A DNA stretch of 64,000 nt from Terriglobus sp. RCC_193 (lineage in GTDB: Bacteria > Acidobacteriota > Terriglobia > Terriglobales > Acidobacteriaceae). Under the pieces are notes generated by a model. It ran no database searches and was not told the DNA's origin. It saw nothing but the letters and a program-made list of their open reading frames with translations. How positions within the stretch are numbered: position 1 is the stretch's first letter; every line of letters starts with the position of its first letter. This document shows, one piece after another, positions 53,507 through 63,167 of the stretch. The DNA lies in assembly GCF_041355105.1 (NCBI RefSeq), contig NZ_JBFUPK010000002.1:372001-436000 (forward strand), read 5' to 3'. The position numbers and the translations under genes are program-made.

Positions 53507-54013
53507 ATGACGATCACCCGTTTCACACCGTTTTCTGATGTAGCCGTGCTGCAGAACCGGCTGAACTCCATCTTTCATGACTTCTCCCGCCCCCAGACTA
53601 CAGAGGGCGAGAGCCTGCAGGCCGGATCGTTCGTTCCGGCGGTCGACATCTATGAGGACGCGCAGAAGCTGGCGCTGACCTTTGAGATCCCCGGCATCAA
53701 GCCCGAGGGTGTGGATGTGCGCGTGGAAAACAACGTGCTGACCGTGAAGGGCGAACGCACCTGGGCTGGTGAGCAGAAGGAAGAAAACTTCCGCCGTATC
53801 GAGCGCCGGTATGGATCGTTCGTCCGCAGCTTTACCCTGCCCCAGTCGGTGGACACGGAGCAGGTGACAGCGCAGAGCGACAACGGCGTATTGGTAATTG
53901 AGCTGCCGAAGAAGGCGGCTGCACAACCGAAACAGATCAAAGTGACGGCAGCCGCACCGCAGATTGAGGCGAAGGAAAACCAGGTTCCCGCCACCGAACA
54001 GAAGGCTGCTTAA
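53507..54013 (+). CDS. Small heat shock protein, Hsp20/alpha-crystallin family
   Basis: 168 residues. A holdase chaperone that forms oligomers and binds unfolding proteins. The alpha-crystallin domain runs about from FVPAVDIYEDAQKLALTFEIPG (residue 45) to GVLVIELPKKA (about 135), including ENNVLTVKGERTW and ERRYGSFVRSFTLP. The N-terminal arm is short, and the C-terminal tail (Ala/Gln/Lys-rich) lacks an obvious I-x-I. ATG 53507 has AAGGAGA seven bases upstream. It has its own promoter region after a terminator and is followed by a 17-bp hairpin. No CIRCE element is visible upstream. Confidence 0.95.
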   Translation: MTITRFTPFSDVAVLQNRLNSIFHDFSRPQTTEGESLQAGSFVPAVDIYEDAQKLALTFEIPGIKPEGVDVRVENNVLTVKGERTWAGEQKEENFRRIERRYGSFVRSFTLPQSVDTEQVTAQSDNGVLVIELPKKAAAQPKQIKVTAAAPQIEAKENQVPATEQKAA

Positions 54014-54027
54014 GGCGGATTCTCAGA

Positions 54028-54067
54028 TGAGCCAGGGGCTGCCGGAATTTCGGCAGCCCCTGGCTCA
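54028..54067 (+). terminator. Bidirectional terminator between hsp20 and the DUF1275 gene
   Basis: Perfect 17-bp stem (TGAGCCAGGGGCTGCCG and its complement) with a GAATTT loop, between convergent genes. Confidence 0.8.
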
Positions 54068-54075
54068 GATCAGGC

Positions 54076-54759
54076 TTACTCGGTTTCTTCAGACGCCTGG
54101 ACCCGACGGATAAGCCATCCGGCAACGATGAGGAGCAGGTCAGCAATCCAAAAGGTATGGTCACTGAGGCGTTGTAGCGAAAGTGAACCAATGGCAGCGC
54201 CGCCGAGAAAGCCGATGACGGTAAGCCCAACGATGAGGAACTGCTGCTCGCCTGGTGTGCGATGAGCGGCGGGATGGGAAGGCCAGAGTGCGTCAAAGGC
54301 ACCTTCAAAGACAGCCCGGAGGTTGCCGGTCATAAAGGTGACGTTGAAGGCGGCTTCCCCGGCACGACGAATCACCGTGATGATTATGGCACCGGAAACG
54401 GCGAGACAAATGACGAGCAGATCTGCCGGGATATGCGAGGCAAAAGTACCTGCAAGTGTCAGAACCACAATTTGAAGCAGCAGCGTGAGATGCAGCGCAA
54501 AGGGACGAAATTTTCGGAGGAGAAATTTGCCAACAAACACACCGCAGGCAAAACCGAGAACAGGCGCAAGGTGACTCAGGATGGAATGCAGGTTGTAAGA
54601 GGCAAAGGCAACGCCGAGCAGAACAAGATTTCCAGTCATGGCATAGGCAAAGACATGACCATGGCGCATGTAGACCACGGCATCCACCAGGCCGGATGAC
54701 ATGGCGAGGAGCATAACGGCCAGGATGATGCCTGGCTTGCGGGGAAGCGGATCAGGCAA
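54076..54759 (-). CDS. DUF1275 (YoaK-like) membrane protein
   Basis: 227 residues with about six hydrophobic helices. The family signature is near the start: LAMSSGLVDAVVYMRHGHVFAYAMTGNLVLLG, with the conserved Asp and MTGN, and a second FMTGNL motif occurs near residue 150 (AAFNVTFMTGNLRAV). Function of the family is unknown; transport is suspected. No ATG gives a plausible start: TTG 54759 is chosen since AAAGGA lies about 11 bases upstream and the length then matches relatives. The longer open frame to 54963 overlaps clpB and reads as random sequence. It diverges from clpB, so their promoters share about 150 bases. Confidence 0.8.
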   Translation of the reverse strand: MPDPLPRKPGIILAVMLLAMSSGLVDAVVYMRHGHVFAYAMTGNLVLLGVAFASYNLHSILSHLAPVLGFACGVFVGKFLLRKFRPFALHLTLLLQIVVLTLAGTFASHIPADLLVICLAVSGAIIITVIRRAGEAAFNVTFMTGNLRAVFEGAFDALWPSHPAAHRTPGEQQFLIVGLTVIGFLGGAAIGSLSLQRLSDHTFWIADLLLIVAGWLIRRVQASEETE

Positions 54760-54913
54760 GGTGCGGCGTTTCCTTTTGAAAGATCTGGCGTGTGATTTGC
54801 GATACAGCAGATAACAGGCCGTGACAGGATGATTGTAACGATCGGCAGGAACAGGTGTGGCGACGCCGGAACAGTGAAGTAACGCAAAGCTTCTGAGGGA
54901 GTGGAACGAAATT

Positions 54914-57547
54914 ATGGCAATCAAGTGGGACAAGATGACGGTCAAGAGCCAGGAGGCGATCAATGCCGCCGGTCAGATGGCCGCTGAATATGGCAATCCG
55001 GAAGTGATGCCGCTGCACCTGTTGGCGGCTCTGCTGGAGGACCGTGAAGGTATCGTGCTGCCGGTGTTGGAGAAGATTGGCGTGCCAGCGCAGCAGTTGC
55101 TGACGAGCGTAAATGCCGCGATTCAGCGGTTGCCGAAAATTCAGGGCGCGCAGCAGAACCCGAGTGCCGGTGCGGCGCTGACGAAGGTGTTGGAGCAGGC
55201 GTTTAAGGAAGCCGACAACTTTAAGGACGAGTTTGTTTCAACGGAACATCTTCTGCTGGCGTTGGCGCAGCAGAAGAACGAACCAACGCGTGACGCACTG
55301 ACGGCACTGGGCGCGACACATGATGCGATTCTGAAGGCGCTGACCAGCGTGCGTGGAACGCAGCGTGTGACGGATCAGAACCCTGAGGGGAAGTTCCAGG
55401 CGCTGGAAAAGTACGGCAAGGATGTGACGAAGCAGGCGCGCGAAGGCCGTCTCGATCCAGTGATCGGCCGCGATGAAGAGATTCGGCGCGTGGTACAGGT
55501 TCTTTCCCGCCGCACGAAGAACAACCCCGTCCTTATTGGTGAACCGGGCGTGGGTAAGACCGCGATTGTGGAAGGGCTTGCCCGCCGCATTGTGAGCGGT
55601 GATGTTCCTGAATCGTTGAAGGACAAGCGCGTGGTATCGCTCGATCTTGCCTCCATGCTTGCGGGTGCAAAGTATCGCGGCGAATTTGAAGAGCGCCTGA
55701 AGGCGATGCTAAAGGAGATTGAGGATTCGCATGGACAGATCATTCTGTTCATTGACGAGTTGCATACTCTCGTTGGCGCGGGTGCTTCCGAAGGCGCTGT
55801 CGATGCCAGCAACATGCTGAAGCCTGCATTGGCGCGTGGTGAGCTGCGTGCGATTGGCGCGACCACACTGAACGAATTCCGTAAATACATCGAAAAGGAT
55901 GCGGCTCTGGAACGCCGCTTCCAGCAGGTGTATGTGGGTGAGCCGAACGTTGAGGATACCATCGCTATCCTGCGCGGACTGAAAGAAAAGTATGAAGCGC
56001 ATCACAACGTGCGTATCAAGGACAGCGCCATCATTGCGGCGGCAGAGCTGTCGCATCGTTACATCAGTGATCGTTTCCTGCCGGACAAGGCGATTGATCT
56101 TGTCGACGAAGCCGCGGCTTCACTGGCGATACAGATCGGCAGTGTGCCGGAAGAGATTGATGCGATTGATCGTCGTGTGATGAGTCTTCAGATCGAGAAG
56201 ACCGCACTCTCACGCGAGACAGATGAGAACAGCAAGGATCGCCTGGAAGACGTGGAACGCGAGCTCGCTGAACTAAACGAGAAGGCAAGCGGCCTGCGTG
56301 CGAAGTGGCAGCATGAACGCGAGGCCATTGGCCGTATCACCGAACTGAAAAAGCTGGTGGAGAATCTGCGCTTTGAAGCAGAAGATCAGACGCGCCGTGG
56401 CAACTATGAGCGTGCCGCTGCGATTCAGTATGGCGATCTGCCGAAGGCCGAGGCGGAACTGAAGTCGCTGGAAGGCGAGCAGGACGCGATCAAGAACGGC
56501 AGCAATAATCGCATGTTGAAAGAGGAAGTGGATGAAGAGGACATTGCGGAGATTGTTTCGCGATGGACCGGCATCCCTGTCTCGAAGATGCTTGAAGGCG
56601 AAGTGCAGAAGCTGGTGCAGATGGAGAAGCGTCTGCAGGAGCGCGTCATTGGCCAGGACGAGGCACTGGTCGTGGTTGCGAATGCGATTCGGCGTTCGCG
56701 TGCGGGCCTGAGCGATCCGAAGCGACCGATTGGTTCGTTCATCTTCCTCGGGCCTACGGGCGTGGGTAAGACGGAGACGGCGCGTGCTCTGGCAGAGTTC
56801 CTGTTTGATGACGAACAGGCGATGGTCCGCATCGACATGAGCGAGTACATGGAGAAGCACGCCGTGGCACGCCTGATTGGCGCGCCTCCGGGATATGTTG
56901 GTTTCGATGAGGGCGGTCAACTCACAGAAGCAGTGCGTCGCCGGCCTTACTCTGTTGTGCTCTTCGATGAGATCGAAAAGGCGCATCCGGATGTGTTCAA
57001 TGTGTTGCTGCAGGTGCTGGATGATGGTCGCTTAACGGATAGCAAAGGACGCACCGTTGACTTCAAAAATACTGTGTTGATTCTGACGTCGAACATCGGC
57101 GCGAGTGCCCTGACAACCGCATGGGCAGAGGGTCCGCAGGGCTTTGACGATGCGAAGGCCCGTGTTCTGGATGAGCTGAAGAAGCACTTCCGTCCGGAGT
57201 TCCTGAACCGTGTGGACGATATCGTTGTGTTCCATGCGCTGGGCGAGGACCAGTTGACGCACATTGTGGATCTGCGTCTGCATGAACTGGAAAATCTGCT
57301 GAAGGATCGCAAGATCACGCTGGAACTGACACCGGAAGCAAGGCATCTGGTCTTCGCAACGGGATACGACCGAGCCTATGGTGCGCGGCCGTTGAAGCGT
57401 GCGATTCAGCGACTGGTGCAGGACCCGCTGGCCATCAAGATCCTGAACGGAGAGGTTCGCCACGGCGATCATGTACGTGTGGAAGCGCAGGGAGAACATC
57501 TTGCCTTCCACGTAACTGGGCACGAAGCGGAACCAGTAGAAGCATAA
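54914..57547 (+). CDS. clpB: ATP-dependent disaggregase ClpB
   Basis: 877 residues, usual length for ClpB. With DnaK it extracts and refolds proteins from aggregates. The N-domain (1-145) starts [30 protein letters not shown]. The first AAA+ module has Walker A GEPGVGKT, Walker [10 protein letters not shown] and is followed by the coiled-coil middle domain (about 405-525, [20 protein letters not shown]) that is specific to ClpB rather than ClpA or ClpC. The second module has GPTGVGKT and [15 protein letters not shown]. The C-terminal ends with [23 protein letters not shown] precedes the start at a slightly long distance. A strong terminator follows. Confidence 0.96.
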   Translation: MAIKWDKMTVKSQEAINAAGQMAAEYGNPEVMPLHLLAALLEDREGIVLPVLEKIGVPAQQLLTSVNAAIQRLPKIQGAQQNPSAGAALTKVLEQAFKEADNFKDEFVSTEHLLLALAQQKNEPTRDALTALGATHDAILKALTSVRGTQRVTDQNPEGKFQALEKYGKDVTKQAREGRLDPVIGRDEEIRRVVQVLSRRTKNNPVLIGEPGVGKTAIVEGLARRIVSGDVPESLKDKRVVSLDLASMLAGAKYRGEFEERLKAMLKEIEDSHGQIILFIDELHTLVGAGASEGAVDASNMLKPALARGELRAIGATTLNEFRKYIEKDAALERRFQQVYVGEPNVEDTIAILRGLKEKYEAHHNVRIKDSAIIAAAELSHRYISDRFLPDKAIDLVDEAAASLAIQIGSVPEEIDAIDRRVMSLQIEKTALSRETDENSKDRLEDVERELAELNEKASGLRAKWQHEREAIGRITELKKLVENLRFEAEDQTRRGNYERAAAIQYGDLPKAEAELKSLEGEQDAIKNGSNNRMLKEEVDEEDIAEIVSRWTGIPVSKMLEGEVQKLVQMEKRLQERVIGQDEALVVVANAIRRSRAGLSDPKRPIGSFIFLGPTGVGKTETARALAEFLFDDEQAMVRIDMSEYMEKHAVARLIGAPPGYVGFDEGGQLTEAVRRRPYSVVLFDEIEKAHPDVFNVLLQVLDDGRLTDSKGRTVDFKNTVLILTSNIGASALTTAWAEGPQGFDDAKARVLDELKKHFRPEFLNRVDDIVVFHALGEDQLTHIVDLRLHELENLLKDRKITLELTPEARHLVFATGYDRAYGARPLKRAIQRLVQDPLAIKILNGEVRHGDHVRVEAQGEHLAFHVTGHEAEPVEA

Positions 57548-57568
57548 CGATTAGCACTGAAGTAAAAG

Positions 57569-57612
57569 GTGAAACGCAGCGAATCTTCATTCTCGCTGCG
57601 TTTCACTTTTTA
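57569..57612 (+). terminator. Terminator after clpB
   Basis: Perfect 14-bp stem GTGAAACGCAGCGA / TCGCTGCGTTTCAC, 10-base loop, then TTTTTA. It also ends the convergent glycosyltransferase transcript. Confidence 0.9.
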
Positions 57613-57627
57613 CTTTGCTATGGTTGC

Positions 57628-59157
57628 TTATTCTCCTGAGAAGGTGACAGAAACAAGTTTCCCCCCAAGCGCGGGGCCCAGCGGCGCGATCGTGGCGTGA
57701 TCCTGCTGCAGCGCATTCTGCAGCCAGTTCCATCCGTCAACGCGATACAGGATCATCAGGTGCGGCCCGGGCTGGTTGCGCAGATCTTCGTATCGATCAA
57801 TGCGATAACCCGTGAAATGCCGCATGTGTTCTGCGGTGAGCGATTGCGTGTCGTGATGAGCCAACGCAATCTCCAGCGGCGCAGAATAGACGAGCGCAAT
57901 GCGGCTGCGAACGGCAGGATCTGACACAACATTTCCAAGCTCATTGAAGTTGCCCATGTTCTGGATGTAGATGGGATCGGGTAGCGCAGGGACATGCGAT
58001 ACCGTCAACATCCGGGGCGATGGCCTTTGCAGGTTGGCGTTCGCCGCGCGTGAAAAACCCAGACCGACAAGCAGTACCAACACAACTCCAACCAGAGCAC
58101 GTGCACGGAACGGGCTGCGTTCAAGCGGTGCGACTGCAACTGCGATGAGAACAGACAATCCCAGAATTGCCGGCAGGATATAACGCACCTCGATGGAATG
58201 GGTGACGAAGCGCGCCAGCAAAAAGCCGAAGAAGGGAAGTATCGCAAGCACCAAAAGGAAAACCTTCTCCGCCAGCGGCACGTCTGGATCGTTTTTACGA
58301 AAACGAGCAAAGAGCGCACCGGCGAAAATCAGCGCGGCCAGCACGAGAAGCACGATGAGGATCTGCTGTGTTCGTAAGGAATACTGCGTGTAATTGAGGA
58401 AGAGAGCGCGGTACGACTGCGTGATGGCATGAAGCCCCACCCGACCCACGTTGTAGTAATGCTTGCGGAATTCGCCTGCGCCCTTCTGGAAAGGCAACGT
58501 GAGAAGCGCTCCTGCGGAGCCAAGCGCGATGGCAAAGATCATGGGCCAGTCAATGCGACGACGCTGCACGATACGTACCAGCTCAGCCGTATACAACGGT
58601 AGCAGTAGAAGGATTGCGAAGTAGTGCGTATTCAACGCAAGCGCCAACGTAACGGCAAGCGAGATCAGCCAACCAGTGCGTTGCGTATCACGCGTGCCGT
58701 GCTGATAAGCAAGCAATAACAGGGCCCCAAGCCCAAGAAGAACACCGTAAGGCCGCGCTTGCTGTGCGTAAAAGAGGGTTGCGGTAAGAGCAGGAACTGC
58801 GGCAGCAACAAAGCCCGCAAAATTGCCCGCAATGCGTTTCGCCACGTTATACAGGCAGACCTGCATCAGCAGAAAGCCCAGCAACGATGGCAGACGGATA
58901 GCAAACGCCGTTGCACCGAAAAGCGATGTAGAGGCGTGGCCCAGCAAGTGATAAAAGAGCGGGTCCAGCGAGATGGGGTAATGCAGCTGGACCTCGATCA
59001 GCTTGCTGATGGAAGACACCGTGTCCGTTTGGAAGACGAACCATTCGTCCTGATCAAGCAGACGATAGTGGCCCCAGGCAAGCGCGCTGGCCGCCGTAAG
59101 GATGAGAAGAAGAACAAGCAGAGTGCGGCTGAATCTGGTCTCAGACGCTGCTGTCAT
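57628..59157 (-). CDS. GT-C type (family 39-like) membrane glycosyltransferase
   Basis: 509 residues with about ten to twelve hydrophobic helices and a periplasmic C-terminal domain of about 140 residues. After the first helix comes LLDQDEWFVFQTD, the acidic pair expected for catalysis in ArnT/PMT-type enzymes that take sugars from polyprenyl phosphate; SLDPLFYHLLGHASTSLFG and FAIRLPSLLGFLLM follow as in family 39/DUF2029-like proteins. The acceptor is unknown. It overlaps the upstream prenyltransferase gene by four bases (ATGA), so both act together: the UbiA enzyme could make the lipid-linked donor that this enzyme uses (inference). Confidence 0.8.
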   Translation of the reverse strand: MTAASETRFSRTLLVLLLILTAASALAWGHYRLLDQDEWFVFQTDTVSSISKLIEVQLHYPISLDPLFYHLLGHASTSLFGATAFAIRLPSLLGFLLMQVCLYNVAKRIAGNFAGFVAAAVPALTATLFYAQQARPYGVLLGLGALLLLAYQHGTRDTQRTGWLISLAVTLALALNTHYFAILLLLPLYTAELVRIVQRRRIDWPMIFAIALGSAGALLTLPFQKGAGEFRKHYYNVGRVGLHAITQSYRALFLNYTQYSLRTQQILIVLLVLAALIFAGALFARFRKNDPDVPLAEKVFLLVLAILPFFGFLLARFVTHSIEVRYILPAILGLSVLIAVAVAPLERSPFRARALVGVVLVLLVGLGFSRAANANLQRPSPRMLTVSHVPALPDPIYIQNMGNFNELGNVVSDPAVRSRIALVYSAPLEIALAHHDTQSLTAEHMRHFTGYRIDRYEDLRNQPGPHLMILYRVDGWNWLQNALQQDHATIAPLGPALGGKLVSVTFSGE

Positions 59158-60194
59158 GCCACCTCACCGGTAAGGTGTGCGCTGTTCCGCAACTGCGCCT
59201 GTGACACGGGTGCGGTCACCGCGGGCGAGGAGGGAAGCGTGGGGTTGAAGAATTCCTCCAGCCGTGGCATACGGATGAAAAGGAGGATTGCCATCACCAA
59301 TGACGTTGCGACGAACGAAGCCATCAGCAGAGGCTCACGGTAAAGCTTTTCCGGGTTCTGCACAGCGGACTGCGGCTTGAACGCAATCTGCAGATAGATG
59401 GCCATAGTGAAGGCCACCAGCGGGAAGCCGAGGATCAACTCCATGCGATAACGAATAATGAACGCGCCCAGAAAGAGCATAGCCGTGGAAGCGTAGAACA
59501 GAACCGACACCAGCAGCCGTTCCGGTGTGTAGTGCCGGAAGCTTTTGCGATAAGAGCCGGCAACGGTGCGATCACCAATCTCGTTGAGTTCGCTGAAGCG
59601 CTTCAGTGCCATGAAGTAGCAGCCGATCATCCAGTACGCGATGAGCAGCGAAACCGGCGGCACCAGCACTGCCGTCACCGCATACCAGCCCAACAACATA
59701 CGCAGCGGATTATTGACTGACTCGGTCAGTACGTCTACATATGGCTTGTCCTTGGTACGGACTGGCGGGAAGTTGTACAGGCAACCCATGATCCACAGAA
59801 TCAGCGCCACCAGCGTAAACATCTTACCGATAAAGAACCAGCCAATGGCCACGCCCGCCAGCATCATGCAGAGCCACTGAATATAGGCAGCAGGAATGTT
59901 GACTACGCCGCGCGCCGCCGGACGATTCTTCTTAATGGGGTGCAGGCGATCGAAAGGCGCGTCCAGCACCTCATTGATCACGTAGTTGCTGCATGCCACC
60001 AGGGTGATGGAAAAAAAAGCCAGCACCAGCCGAACAACAAGATCGCGATCCAGCAGCGCGGGGTATGCACTGAGTGGAACGATAACGCCCGGAAGGACGA
60101 AAAGGTTTTTGATGGAGTGATCCAACCGCGCAATGGCGATGTGAGCGCGCACGCGCTCTCCCAGGGAAACGGTCGGTTTCAAGGCGTCATTCAT
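59154..60194 (-). CDS. UbiA family prenyltransferase (decaprenyl-phosphate phosphoribosyltransferase-like)
   Basis: 346 residues with about nine transmembrane helices. The first Asp-rich motif is N70-YVI-N74-EVL-D78-APF-D82, followed by R-x-HPxKxxRP (RLHPIKKNRPAARG); the DRxHPxKxxRPxA form is that of phosphoribosyl-transferring members (Rv3806c-like) rather than quinone or haem-O enzymes. The second motif region is YNFPPVRTKDKPYVDVLTESVNNPLR. It would join a 5-phosphoribosyl group to polyprenyl phosphate. The N-terminal 20 and C-terminal 40 residues are polar. It is the first gene of a two-gene operon with the GT-C enzyme. Confidence 0.8.
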   Translation of the reverse strand: MNDALKPTVSLGERVRAHIAIARLDHSIKNLFVLPGVIVPLSAYPALLDRDLVVRLVLAFFSITLVACSNYVINEVLDAPFDRLHPIKKNRPAARGVVNIPAAYIQWLCMMLAGVAIGWFFIGKMFTLVALILWIMGCLYNFPPVRTKDKPYVDVLTESVNNPLRMLLGWYAVTAVLVPPVSLLIAYWMIGCYFMALKRFSELNEIGDRTVAGSYRKSFRHYTPERLLVSVLFYASTAMLFLGAFIIRYRMELILGFPLVAFTMAIYLQIAFKPQSAVQNPEKLYREPLLMASFVATSLVMAILLFIRMPRLEEFFNPTLPSSPAVTAPVSQAQLRNSAHLTGEVA

Positions 60195-60727
60195 GATGGC
60201 GTAAGGACTCCGATCTTTCGCCTTAGGCTACCATCCTGCGGTTGGCGCGAGGTGAATACGATCCACACGAAGGGCTTCCATCCATGTTCAGGCCACGTAT
60301 CGGCGCAGAATTTATTTATAAGTTTGCGGTGATTTCAAATGCTTCAACTTTTGCAGAAGTTTCGATGCGTGCTGCTTCATGTTCGGTTGCAAGGCGCATC
60401 GCCTCCTGATGCAACACGACAAGATGAATCTTCCTGCGAGTTGAGTTCGGCCGTGTAACGGCGTGCAAGAGCGCGTTCCTCCGCAGAACCTTTGAGGGCC
60501 TCCGGATTTTTACGCAGGCGCTCCTGATCGGCAAGGATACGATTCGTTTCTGTTGGGTTGGCGAGAACCCTCAAAGCAGACCGCCGTGTGACGTGGCCAG
60601 AGTGGCAGATATGTCATCTGTGCGGTAGACACCGTAAGGAAAATATTTGTTCCAAACTGCCGGCGGCTTTCCTGCTCACAAACCATTTCGAATCGGGTGC
60701 GTCCAACAGGCCTGAGATAATCAAAGG
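60195..60727 (-). other. Intergenic stretch with a frame-split small ORF
   Basis: 533 bases between the divergent UbiA and thioredoxin genes. The only structured content I see is the split reading frame at 60316-60574 described separately; both promoters should also lie here. Confidence 0.5.
60316..60574 (-). pseudogene. Possible remnant of a small helical protein, split between two frames
   Basis: From TTG 60574 one frame reads LANPTETNRILADQERL and then NPEALKGSAEERALARRYTAELN; the +1 frame goes on with LHQEAMRLATEHEAARIETSAKVEAFEITANL to a stop at 60316. Each part is charged and helical, unlike the other frames here. A join near the CTCGCAGGAAG region would give about 85 residues. Either a decayed gene or chance; no family is recognised. 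Confidence 0.3.
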
Positions 60728-61735
60728 ATGTCGATGTTCCCTCGCCTCACGCGCCTTTCTGCACTTCTTCTGCTGGCTGCCAGCACCATCCTTAGCAGCG
60801 GTTGCCGTGCCCAGGCGGGCGCGGAAGCCATGAAGATGTCGCCGGAACTGACGCGGCGCGTGGCGCTGCTGATCCGCACCAAGGCGCAGTTACCTTTTAA
60901 CTATGAAGTCAAAGTGAACGACCGCCGCCCCAGCCCTGTTTCGGGTTATGACCAGATCACCGTCTCCATTGGCGAATATGGCAAGGCGCTAAAGCCGATG
61001 GCCTTCCTCATCAGCAAAGACAACCAGTCGCTGGCACAGATGAACTCCTTCGATCTGTCGAAAGACCCTCTGACCCTGACCAGCGATGCAGGCCGTCCTT
61101 CACGCGGCGGCAACGAGAAGGCGCCCGTTAAGATCGTGGTCTATGACGACCTGGAATGCCCCTTCTGCGCCCGGATGCATGCGCAGATGTTCCCCGCGCT
61201 CACGAATCGGTACGGTGACAAGGTTCGTATCGTGTACAAGGACTTTCCGCTGACGCAGATTCATCCGTGGGGCATGCACGCTGCGGTGAACGCCGACTGC
61301 CTGGCAGACCAGAGCGCCCCGGCCTACTGGAACTTTGTGGATTACATGCACAGCCACCTTGATACCGTGGGCATCGACCCGGATGCGAAGGACAAGGAAA
61401 AGACCCTGCCTGTAGCGCTGAAACAACTGGACCGCGCTGCGCTGGACGAAGGTACGAAACAGAAGCTGGACATGAAGCGCCTGAACGCCTGCGTGGACAA
61501 GCAGGATGAAACAGCCGTCAAGGCCTATATGAAGGAGGGCGAGGGCCTGAGTGTCGGCGGCGTTCCGGCTCTGTTCATCAACGGCGAAATGATTACCGGC
61601 GCAGTGCCGATCGAATATGTCTATCGCGCCGTGGATGACGCCCTGCTGGCACAGGGAGTCACCTCCCCACCGGCGGTTCCACTGCCCTCGCTGGACGCTC
61701 CTGAGGCTTCCACCCCGGCTCCGGCGGCAAAATAA
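60728..61735 (+). CDS. Exported DsbA-like thioredoxin-fold protein
   Basis: 335 residues with an N-terminal export signal ending ILSSGC; Cys26 could be lipid-modified, though the lipobox is imperfect. Residues about 30-120 form a small helical/beta domain. The thioredoxin-fold domain starts near residue 131 and has the active-site Cys144-Pro-Phe-Cys147 in DLECPFCARMH, and the cis-Pro in SVGGVPALFING (about 283). Two further Cys occur (NADCLAD and LNACVDK). It belongs to the DsbA/DsbG-like thioredoxin_4 family acting in disulphide exchange outside the cytoplasm. The C-terminal tail is Pro/Ala-rich. The next gene starts shortly downstream, making a periplasmic folding pair. Confidence 0.88.
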   Translation: MSMFPRLTRLSALLLLAASTILSSGCRAQAGAEAMKMSPELTRRVALLIRTKAQLPFNYEVKVNDRRPSPVSGYDQITVSIGEYGKALKPMAFLISKDNQSLAQMNSFDLSKDPLTLTSDAGRPSRGGNEKAPVKIVVYDDLECPFCARMHAQMFPALTNRYGDKVRIVYKDFPLTQIHPWGMHAAVNADCLADQSAPAYWNFVDYMHSHLDTVGIDPDAKDKEKTLPVALKQLDRAALDEGTKQKLDMKRLNACVDKQDETAVKAYMKEGEGLSVGGVPALFINGEMITGAVPIEYVYRAVDDALLAQGVTSPPAVPLPSLDAPEASTPAPAAK

Positions 61736-61806
61736 TGATGGGTAAATCTGCACAGCTTCTGTCGCAACCGTGCGCTCAGGGCACGAAGGCGTTACCATTG
61801 CACCGG

Positions 61807-62883
61807 ATGCTTCTAAAGACCGCACATCGCGCCACCTGGCTACTTTCCGCCGTTAGTCTTTTCACCGTTGCCGCCACCGTGGGATGCAAGAAGGAACACG
61901 GAGCGGACGTGGTAGCCAGCGTGAATGGCCATGCCATCATGCGCTCTGAGCTGGACCGCACCTACAACGATCAGGAACGCGGCAAGCAGGACCAGCAGCC
62001 GATCACGGAAGAACAGGCCAAAAGCGACAAGCTGACGCTTCTCCGCACACTGATTGACACGGAGATTACTGAACAGCGCGCCGCCAAGATGAACCTGACA
62101 GCCACCAATGAAGAGGTGGACGCCAAGCTGACGGAGATGAAGAGCCACTACACCGAAGAGCAGTTCAACCAGATGCTCAAGGAAAGTGGCCGTTCGCTGG
62201 ATGAGGTTCGTCGTGACTTGCGCAAGCAACTGACACTGGAAAAGCTGTTTAATAAAGAGATCAACAGCAAAATCAATGTGACCGATGGCGAAGTCTCAAA
62301 CTTCTACAACGCGCACAAGGCCGATTTCAACCTGATTGAAAACAAGATTCACCTTGCCCAGATTGTGGTGACGAATCAGCCATCGCAACAGGCGGGCGGC
62401 ACGAATCTACAGGGCAGCAAGGCTGGCAACGATGCCGATGCGCGCAAGAAGATTGCCACGCTGAAAGCACAGTTGGACAGTGGCGCGGACTTCAGCGCAC
62501 TGGCTGCAAATTATTCCGAAGACCCACAAACTGCGTCCAACGGCGGCGATATGGGCTTCATCTCGGAATCGCAACTGCGGCAGGATGCGCAGGTGTGGGA
62601 TGCGGTAAGCAAGCTGAAGGCAGGCGAAAACACGGCCATCATCACGATTACGCCTCCGGGATCGAAGCAGCCCGTTGGTTATTCGATCATCCATCTGGTG
62701 AGCCGCGAAGCCGCAGGACAACGCGATCTGACCAATCCTGCGGTGCAGCAGAGCATTCGCGATCAGATTCGCAACACCCGCAGCCAGCTACTGCGCAGCG
62801 CGTACATCGAAATGCTGCGTGACCAGGCAAAGGTAGAGAACTACTACGCGGAAAACATCTTCAAGGCTGGCTCAGGCGCGTAA
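61807..62883 (+). CDS. Peptidyl-prolyl isomerase lipoprotein (PpiC/SurA/PrsA-like)
   Basis: 358 residues. ATG 61807 gives a signal peptide with VAATVGC, and Cys27 is probably lipidated. The SurA-N-like helical domain follows (ADVVASVNGHAIMRSELDRTYNDQ, about 32-170). Then comes one parvulin domain (about 180-305) with KIHLAQIVVTN, DSGADFSALAANYSEDPQTASNGGDMGFISESQL and the closing PVGYSIIHLVSR, matching the PpiC fold. The tail is a charged helix. It helps fold exported proteins. ATG 61735 is an alternative start that overlaps the stop of the thioredoxin gene. Together they form a secretion-quality operon. Confidence 0.9.
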   Translation: MLLKTAHRATWLLSAVSLFTVAATVGCKKEHGADVVASVNGHAIMRSELDRTYNDQERGKQDQQPITEEQAKSDKLTLLRTLIDTEITEQRAAKMNLTATNEEVDAKLTEMKSHYTEEQFNQMLKESGRSLDEVRRDLRKQLTLEKLFNKEINSKINVTDGEVSNFYNAHKADFNLIENKIHLAQIVVTNQPSQQAGGTNLQGSKAGNDADARKKIATLKAQLDSGADFSALAANYSEDPQTASNGGDMGFISESQLRQDAQVWDAVSKLKAGENTAIITITPPGSKQPVGYSIIHLVSREAAGQRDLTNPAVQQSIRDQIRNTRSQLLRSAYIEMLRDQAKVENYYAENIFKAGSGA

Positions 62884-62908
62884 CGGATTCGCAACTTACG
62901 AATGAGAG

Positions 62909-62936
62909 AGGCCTGGCGATTGCCGGGCCTTTCTGT
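62909..62936 (+). terminator. Terminator after the PpiC-like gene
   Basis: AGGCCTGGC / GCCGGGCCT (one mismatch), GATT loop, then TTCTGTT. Confidence 0.7.
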
Positions 62937-62957
62937 TGGCATGTGTAATCCCGCCTA

Positions 62958-63097
62958 TCATTCTGAGGAGCGTAGCGACGAAGAATCCCCGCGATGCTTC
63001 CTGTGCGATGCGGCCTCTGTCTTTCTCGCCAGGAACCTTTAACCGCTGTGCCACTGCCAAACCTATCGGATTCTTCGCTGCGCTCAGAATGACGGCC
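62958..63097. repeat. Inverted pair of dispersed repeats (REPIN-like)
   Basis: CATTCTGAGGAGCGTAGCG-ACGAAGAATCC (about 62960-62989) faces its near-complement GGATTCTTCGCTGCGCTCAGAATG (about 63069-63092), with about 79 bases between. Both ends match the short form at 17801-17842. The pair could form a hairpin in RNA or single-stranded DNA. Confidence 0.75.
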
Positions 63098-63119
63098 TTT
63101 GTGCACTAACAGAAAGTCA

Positions 63120-63146
63120 AAGAGCGGCCTTGAAGGCCGCTCTTTT
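63120..63146. terminator. Terminator at the 3' end of the cytochrome gene
   Basis: AAAGAGCGGCC / GGCCGCTCTTT, perfect 11-bp stem with a 5-base loop; located 22 bases past the stop of the minus-strand cytochrome gene. Confidence 0.7.
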
Positions 63147-63167
63147 CTATGGCTGACTTACTCTGAT

